Positions 57,476-64,000 of a stretch of 64,000 bases of DNA are shown one piece after another. A program made the translations under genes and the position numbers. This DNA is from Monomorium pharaonis (Eukaryota; Arthropoda; Insecta; Hymenoptera; Formicidae): the NCBI RefSeq assembly GCF_013373865.1, contig NC_050471.1, forward strand, positions 8,531,307-8,595,306. Reading direction: 5' to 3'. Positions within the stretch are counted from its first letter, which is position 1. Each line of letters begins with the position of its first letter. The notes under the pieces were generated by a model. The model was not told the origin of the DNA and did not search any database. It saw only the letters and a list, made by a program, of their open reading frames with translations.

Positions 57476-58206
57476 AAAAGACGATATGTAAATTCGTTGA
57501 GAGAGATATATTTATCGGACGAAATCCATCGACTGCGACAGTCTTATCTTCCATAGTTCGCGTTTCAGACGACGGATTCTCATCCTCGTGGACAGTTCGT
57601 CCAGGTTTCGCAAATTGACCGATGTCGCAAATGCGAAATAACTCGCAAAGGATCGCAATTTGCGACAAAGGGCAATTTATTTCGCTAGATGTATTTCTTT
57701 CAAGAAATCTTCAATGTAATTTTGTCCCGTGATCATTGATCTATTATCAGCTGACATCTATTTCAGTTCGATTGCCTCAGTTATGTGGAGTTAATATATC
57801 TTCTAAAACCTCCAAGATTGAGAAAAAGAAAAAGTAACAGAAAAAATTAATAAATCAATAAAATAAAATACTGAACAAGTTAATAGTGTTATTTAACTCT
57901 ATCATAGCTGATAATCGATTGAATTAAAGAGACCAACGTGGGTAACGAACTGCGTGGAGTTACGATGTCTTCCGTTACAAAAAGAAATAGAGGATAGATT
58001 CATCCCACACACACGCTTACCGCAGAGATTTCTTTCAAGAAGTAAACTCTAGCGTCGCATCGATGAAATTGCCGAGCCATTCGGGGACTTTAATTCCCGA
58101 GATTGCTCTGTAATGTGGAACGTTCCGGTGGAACGCGGCATTCAGAATGAGTCCTATCGTCTCCGATGAGGAGAACAATCGACGATGCCTGCGACCTGAT
58201 GAACGA

Positions 58207-61200
58207 TTAGTAACTCGGAATGGCCGGCGGCGCGTCGTTGGATGCGCCTGCCGAATTTCTCGCCTTGCAGACGCAACCGCTCTCCACCAACACGTAATCC
58301 TGGCCGGTCAAGGTCACTGGTCCGAGGGGAATTACCAGAAACAGGTACGGCACGAAGGTCTGCGTGCACTCGCCGTGAACCACGTCGCATTCCTTCGATC
58401 TGAAACAGCCGACCGATGAGAGGGCTTCTGCTACGAGTTCGTTCACCGGATGAGAGGCTGTTTATGGATTGCGTTTGTATCAGGGATTCCTCGTGGCGCT
58501 CGAATACGTAAGCGTTACTGACATAACTTCGAGCGTAATACGAGACGCGAGATGTGCACGAGAAGCTGTACCGTGTACGTTACGACATTCGCATTTTGTC
58601 TTTACGAGATGGTTCTTTACAATTATTGAGCAATACTCAAATGAAAAAAAAAAAGGAAAATTCAATATACAAATTATCTTCTCCTGTGACTTCGTCATTC
58701 TACAGCATTAGCTTCTCATTGTCAGATATATCTCGACGTATAATATATAATAGTTAGACCCGTAGAAATAGTACATGTATATTCTTCGTATATATTTTTA
58801 CACGGAAGAAACTGTTTTGCTGAGATATCTAAGAAAATTAACTATGTGCATGTGTCAAGATAAAAATAATTTTGTTGGATATCAAAATAATTATGAAAGC
58901 TTGGTGAACATTGCTGTAAAAAGTTTTGACATTCTAGCAGTTAGCTTGAGCATCCTATTTCTGATAAACACATCGTGCAAACATTGGCATCATAAATTAA
59001 CAAAAATTTCGCAATAATTCCGCCATACAACAGTTTTAACGGAATAAAATTTCTAAATAATATTTATCAAAAATTAGACAAATCTAAGATACCAAATATT
59101 TTATCATTATTTCAAAAACTATTTAAATCATTTCAAATTTTGTCTAAAACCTGTTTTTTCAATTATCGAATAACTTTTTTTAAACTTAATTCTATAAATA
59201 TACTAAGATGATTCGCTATATTGTTATAGTTTTCTTAAACTTTTTCAAAATTAATTGCGCGTATAGTTATCAACATTTCATAAAAAATCTATGTCAATTT
59301 TTGTAAATATATATCTGTATAGCTGCAGATTATAATTTTTATGCAAGATTTCGTCATATAATTTATAAATGTTGTCCTATCTTGGATCAAAGGAATGTGT
59401 TGCTCTGGAAAAGAGTGGTCTCTCTCACTTCGGTTAGGTCTTTTTTAAGGGCTGCAGATTAGGAGCTGAGGGAGGGATGCTTAGATGCTAGGAGGCTGGA
59501 CAAATGTCGGTCCTCATCCAATTTTCTACCTATCTATCTGTTATCCTATCAGAGTATATAATTATTTTGATGGTCTAACAAAATTGTTTTCAGATCTATC
59601 TAACTTTGACAGTTCTCTGGCAATTCTGCTCAATATACATAACTTAGGTTCACTAGTAATGCTTTATCCTAACAAAGCTGTGTTTGAGTTATCTGGGAAG
59701 GAATTTCACATAAAAAAGATCTCAAAAGTAGGCGCATGTCGATCACGAACACACTGGTTGTAAACCAGTTCGTCCTACTGTGCCACATTCGAATTAATTC
59801 AGCGAGCGGGCGGCCCAGGTGAATTTCAATTTGGCCCGATGTCCTGCTGCTCTTATAAATCACGATGCAAAAATTTGTGCAATATATTCGTGTCGATAAA
59901 TATTGACTACACATGAATCCCATTTACATAAATTAACTGCAGAAAAAGTATATATCTAACAAAGTGTTTAAAAAACTTCAGATATTTCAGGTACAGAAAA
60001 ATTACAAATTCTAATTTTTTAATTAAAATTTCAGAACAAATATACGTAAAGTCACATGTTTAATTAAAAGTAAAAAATACTTTGCATAGTAATCTCTATA
60101 AAAGTACAAAAAGTTATTCTTTTCAGACCAGAAATTTCGGATGTAAACATTAAAATAAATTTTATTTGAAATTCGCTAAAACGTTATGCAAAAAACTAGA
60201 TGTCGTGGGAATTTGCAAAAGTTGAGAAAAGAATATCAATTGCAATACTCACTCGCAAACTTCGAAGACGACCTGCTGCAGAAGATCGGGGAACTTCTGC
60301 ACGATCGTCACTGGCGATCCGCTGGTGAGGCTGATGCCGTACATAGGAGCTGTGGTATTGTATCTTGTTTTACAGAGTCGGGCGGGTGAGCCGCAACTTT
60401 CCTTCGTGGAAAATGCACGGCCTGAAAACCCAATGACGATCATTTCGTGTGAATACAATCTTTCCTCATTATAATATGCGCAATCGTAGCGTAACACATA
60501 TCGTAATCTTGACGTGGACCGCCATATTCCTCAGGCTAGACTTATTTAAGTGCAAATATCTATACTTAACATAAAACGTTATTGCGGTTTATTGACAGCA
60601 CTAGAACGTTATAATACGGTATAGGATGAGATGGAGTCCCGTAAGAATACGGGATTCATATGGATCCTCATTAGAATTACGAAGATTAAAAACAGCATTT
60701 TTTAGAAATAGATTCTCAGATAGTAAGCTAATGCTATTCGTTACTTTAACACCAAAATGATAACAAATAACATTAGCTTGCTACTTGAGTTATTAAACAC
60801 GTTAATGTTTCCCATATATAAGAAAGTTATGTCGTGTAATTTTCTATTTGCTATTAAATCAAAATCAAAGACAAGTTGTACTTGTACCCAATATGGCTTA
60901 TCATCAATTTCCAAATAATTACACAAAAAATTTCATAGATAACTCAAATATATCACTCAGGAAGTCGATACGATGTATTTATGCCAGTGATCAATATCTG
61001 CTTTTTACGACTTGTAATCGCAATTTATATTATTTTAACTCTTTATTTATGCTTTTCAACACTATTAAACCGTATTGTTTATAATTAAAGAAAGAAAATT
61101 TGTATAGTATATTTTTCCCATAAGTATGTTAAGAAATGCATAATTAAACATGTTGCTTTTTTTATTTCGTATTTTTCCAATTTATTGAAAAAGCAGAAAA

Positions 61201-62537
61201 TATAACTGGGCCTATATTGAGTACAGGTATCTTATAAAAATTTTAGTCTTAATATTTTATAATTTCTGATAGACTTTATCTTTCTTCAGTAAAATTTTTA
61301 AAAAAAAAGATCAACATAATTTTTTTCTACAAGTGACAAATATATTTTCATTATAAATGTTTAACTTAAACTCGAGGCCATATTTCTCACAAATAAACCA
61401 CACACAATAACAATATTATACGTATAAAATAAATTCTTTATATTTGAATTTAATTCGGCATATTCGATCATCAAATTTATATCGGTGAACAACTGGCGTT
61501 AAGTCGAGATTCGCTCTCGGAATCAGCGACCGAGCATTTCGAGACGAGCATATATGCTCGAAACGACGAGTGGGTCGCCGGTAGATCCCGTTACGAGCAC
61601 AGGGAACGATAACTGTATTGGCTGGATAACACTGATGCCTTATTGCTGGCCCATCGGTGTGCCACCGACCGACTATTATCGGGAGGATCGAGGCGGCCCC
61701 CGATCGGAAAACTCTCTCGCGCGGATCATCTCCTCGGTCGCGCGAATTTCGCAGAAAGCACGAGGTAGTTAGAAGTCGGTTAGAAGCGGGTTTTCGTGTC
61801 AGGACGGAGCCGCATAACTGAAGGCTGCAGGGCAGCGAGCGAGCCGCGATCGGTGGGTGCACCCACTTCGCGACCGGCCGTTCCAATTTTCGTGGTGGCC
61901 CCAAGCGACTGTGCTCACCGTGCTGTCCGCGAGGTTGTTTTTTTTTTCGAGGTCTTCGGCTCCGCGTGGGAACAGGGTCGTTTTACGCGAATACCGAAAA
62001 GCAAGAGCGCTTGCGCTTCCCGGATAATTCGCGTTTCGCCGTGAGTATACGATTTCACGTTCGATGAGGCAGGCTTTCTCGTGCTAAATTCTGGAAGTCG
62101 GTTTTTCCTCCGAAATCGAAACAAATAATAAGGCGAACGTCTTCCCCGTTTGTTCGCCTTTACTATTTCTCAGAATGTCTTGTAATTTCCGCCCGTCGAA
62201 ATGTCGCCGTGACAATTATGGTAAACCTTTCAAGATTCTACATCTAGCTGTTTTCTGCGGACAGATTTATTCATCGAGATAAAGATGATTCATTTATTTA
62301 CGAATGCACAGGGGAGAAGATAAAAGGAGCAAAAGTGTGGTTATTGATTTTATCATTTCTAAACTTCCGTTCATATACATATACACTTCACATACCGTGG
62401 GATCAAAACACATTTATTTTTGCGGGTATAATGATTTTATTCTCGTTAGTTATTCAATCAAGATAGGAGAGATTTATTCATTTATATGCACTCAGAAGGG
62501 CTGAGAGAAACATCAAGTGAATCTTGCCATTTCGTAG

Positions 62538-62594
<57 letters not shown>

Positions 62595-63877
62595 AGCGAT
62601 AGGATTAAAATAAACTTCAACGTGAGATATAGAAGGAAGCGAAGTTGCGAAGTGCAGATACAAAACCGGTTGACAGAAGATTTACGAGATTGAGTTAACA
62701 TAGGGTTTCCCACTGGGTCATAATATAATTAGTTGTTGCAAGGCATTTAGATAAGGATGTAAAAGATAGCGATTCGTGAAGGCACGAGATAAATAATTTT
62801 ATGTCGATCTCTTTTTCTCCCGCGTGGTTCAGTAGCGAAAGAGATTGTCGTGCGTTCCACGATGAGGGGAACGCGACGCGTCTAATCGGGAACTTACCGT
62901 TCCGGGAGCTTCCGGCGATAGAATAGTCCCCGTGGGCCGCTTTGTAGTTGTGCAAAAGCGCCTGCCTCGTCAGTTCGGGATCAATCGTCCGTGGCTGATG
63001 CGATCGCGCGGTTCGACTACTGCCCGCCCAGAGGTTCTTAAAGCTCCTCGATATCGCGGCGCTGCCGAGAACGGTACACATAACATCCGTTGTACTCTGC
63101 CTGGCTATTATTAAGAGCTTCTCTTACACGCTACCGACAGTTTGAGTATAATCTGTTCCTTGAAATATAGTCCAATAGTTTTCTCGGCGTTGTAAAACTT
63201 ATATCTCGAAGACGTTCTCCCGCCAACGGAGCAAATTAAAGCGGAAAACGATTAATGTAAATTTAACTGTAAATTTAAACATCTATTTCGGGTAAATTTT
63301 CTTTAAAATTATTAATAACAAATCGGTGTTTTTAAGATATTTATAACAATTGCATTTTAGGTATATATCTCGTTTTTATTAGGATTATTTGAAAGAGATA
63401 ACGATTTCGATTTGACGTAGATTTAGAGTTTTCGCAAAATACAAAGAAATTTATTTTTGCAGATTGTTTTTCAATCTCGATTTAATAACTAAGTCACTTG
63501 AGTAACGGTTTTAGATATCGTTTATCTCAAATAATATGGGAAATGGTTAATTTCCTAGCGGAAATTGCAAAATACTCAAACTACTAATCGGAGAATGTAA
63601 GTTACCAGATAGAAAAAATGTTTTAAAAAAATTTTTACTCTTCTAGAAATCTTTCAAATGTCTTGCACTTTTTGTATAACTTTATTTAATTGTAAAAAAA
63701 AGTTTTTATCACTTACGAGGGATACTGCATGTTATTTGGTCCTACACAGTCAGGAGAATCGGTGAGTGCGTCACCCCATAAATATTTTAGACCTACACCG
63801 TTACCCTCACACTTTCTGGCACCATATGCGTACGTAAAAGCTGTGATAAAAAGTAGCAGACCGAGATATCTGGACAT
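58207..63877 (-). CDS. Spaetzle-like secreted cystine-knot ligand
   Basis: Four exons on the minus strand: 63877-63717, 63061-62898, 60421-60253 and 58399-58207; 687 nt, 228 aa. The N-terminus 'MSRYLGLLLFITAFTYAYGA' is a clear signal peptide. A pro-region follows, and the C-terminal ~100 residues carry seven cysteines (C118, C125, C164, C169, C176, C207, C209) with 'GSPVTIVQKFPDLLQQVVFE' before C164 and 'ESGCVCKA' at the end. This layout (Q-x-V-x-x-E-x-C, C-T-Q, then C-x-C) matches the neurotrophin-like knot of Spaetzle, the Toll ligand. A potential N-glycosylation site is N130. The pro-domain has no obvious furin RxxR site beside the knot; processing could occur near 'SSRNGR'. Exon 2 start is uncertain (63061, or 63097-63102 using another AG). 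Trunk/PTTH-type ligands are an alternative. Confidence 0.65.
60721..60783. repeat. 63-bp hairpin in Spaetzle-like intron 2
   Basis: TAGTAAGCTAATGCTATTCG at the left pairs with TAACATTAGCTTGCTA preceded by TAACAAA at the right, across a loop of about nine bases. A few mismatches. Could be a small palindromic element or a small-RNA hairpin. Confidence 0.6.
61440..62130. other. GC-rich island inside Spaetzle-like intron 2
   Basis: In a locally AT-rich intron this ~700 bp is markedly GC- and CpG-rich. It stays open in several frames: plus 61554-61772 with 'IGWITLMPYCWPIGVPP' and a minus frame of 162 codons. None matches a family I know. It may be an internal promoter, an enhancer or an alternative first exon. 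Confidence 0.4.
62539..62591. repeat. (AT)n microsatellite
   Basis: About 26 uninterrupted TA units within Spaetzle-like intron 2. Confidence 0.95.
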
Positions 63878-64000
63878 CTGAAATCAAAGAGAGAATATTG
63901 AGTTTTATATAGTAAATTTATTTGATAATTTATATTGTTTTGTTATATTTAGAACAATTTAATTTTAAAAAATTACAACGTCCTAATTTTCTAATATAAA

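Larger units (their letters stand above)
52145..58206. other. GOSR2-Spaetzle gap, mostly without genes
   Basis: About 6 kb. 52200-54100 is AT-rich with an (AT)n tract and no coding signal. 54100-54600, 54950-55600 and 56040-56640 are GC-richer and look promoter- or CpG-like, with overlapping open frames that show no family motif. It contains the candidate signal-peptide exon at 55664, an (ACGT)n tract, a (CT)n tract near 55600-55631 and two candidate mobile elements at 56634 and 57050. Confidence 0.45.

Noticed and set aside
57420..57668. Minus-strand open frame of 82 codons
   Set aside because: Its 3' part overlaps the end of the candidate mobile element at 57050-57475 and it has no known motif.
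59485..59763. Plus-strand open frame of 92 codons
   Set aside because: No family resemblance, no splice context, and it sits in an intron of the Spaetzle-like gene.
59716..59776. Possible tRNA-like segment
   Set aside because: Short complementary bits and a GTTCG, but no acceptor stem pairing and no proper D or T arm. No tRNA found elsewhere either.

Overview
The window reads as nuclear DNA of an insect, most likely a hymenopteran such as an ant (inference from gene content, an AT-rich background, many short introns and a dense load of small palindromic elements; no species-diagnostic marker was seen). It holds eight protein-coding genes with continuous spliced reading frames: seven are confidently identified conserved eukaryotic genes and one is probably a Spaetzle-like secreted ligand. 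I reconstructed exon boundaries by hand from GT/AG sites and frame continuity. Every complete model has a total coding length divisible by three.

Layout. 0.2-0.6 kb: COA6 (+). 1.6-10.0 kb: THADA (+, 8 exons). 10-16 kb: a gene-free convergent gap. 16-21.7 kb: CoREST/RCOR (-, 10 exons), with an unusual Cys-rich zinc-finger-like exon between its SANT domains. 21.7-25 kb: divergent intergenic DNA with GC-rich promoter-like stretches and an orphan two-exon coding fragment (-). 25-28.8 kb: DPH6 diphthamide synthetase with RidA-like C-terminal modules (+, 12 exons). 31.6-44.7 kb: the insect SAYP/e(y)3 (PHF10-related) chromatin protein (-, 9 exons, one 6.7 kb exon encoding a low-complexity region with about 13 repeats of a lysine-rich peptide). 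45.7-48.8 kb: ESF1 (-, 7 exons). 49-50 kb: a nest of palindromic mobile elements in the ESF1 upstream region, with two perfect CRE sites and candidate 5' exons of a plus-strand transcript. 51.4-52.1 kb: GOSR2/membrin (-, 2 exons). 52-58 kb: mostly gene-free, with two candidate mobile elements and one candidate signal-peptide exon. 58.2-63.9 kb: a Spaetzle-like cystine-knot ligand (-, 4 exons).

Functions are mostly housekeeping or chromatin: cytochrome oxidase assembly (COA6), tRNA ribose methylation (THADA), LSD1-HDAC corepression (CoREST), EF2 diphthamide (DPH6), SWI/SNF-type PBAP and TFIID coactivation (SAYP), 18S rRNA processing (ESF1) and ER-Golgi SNARE fusion (GOSR2). They form no pathway or operon. 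I found no tRNA, rRNA, CRISPR array or bacterial gene. The most unusual structures are the zinc-finger-like exon in CoREST, the SAYP peptide repeat array, and a family of palindromic elements that share a core but carry different arms.
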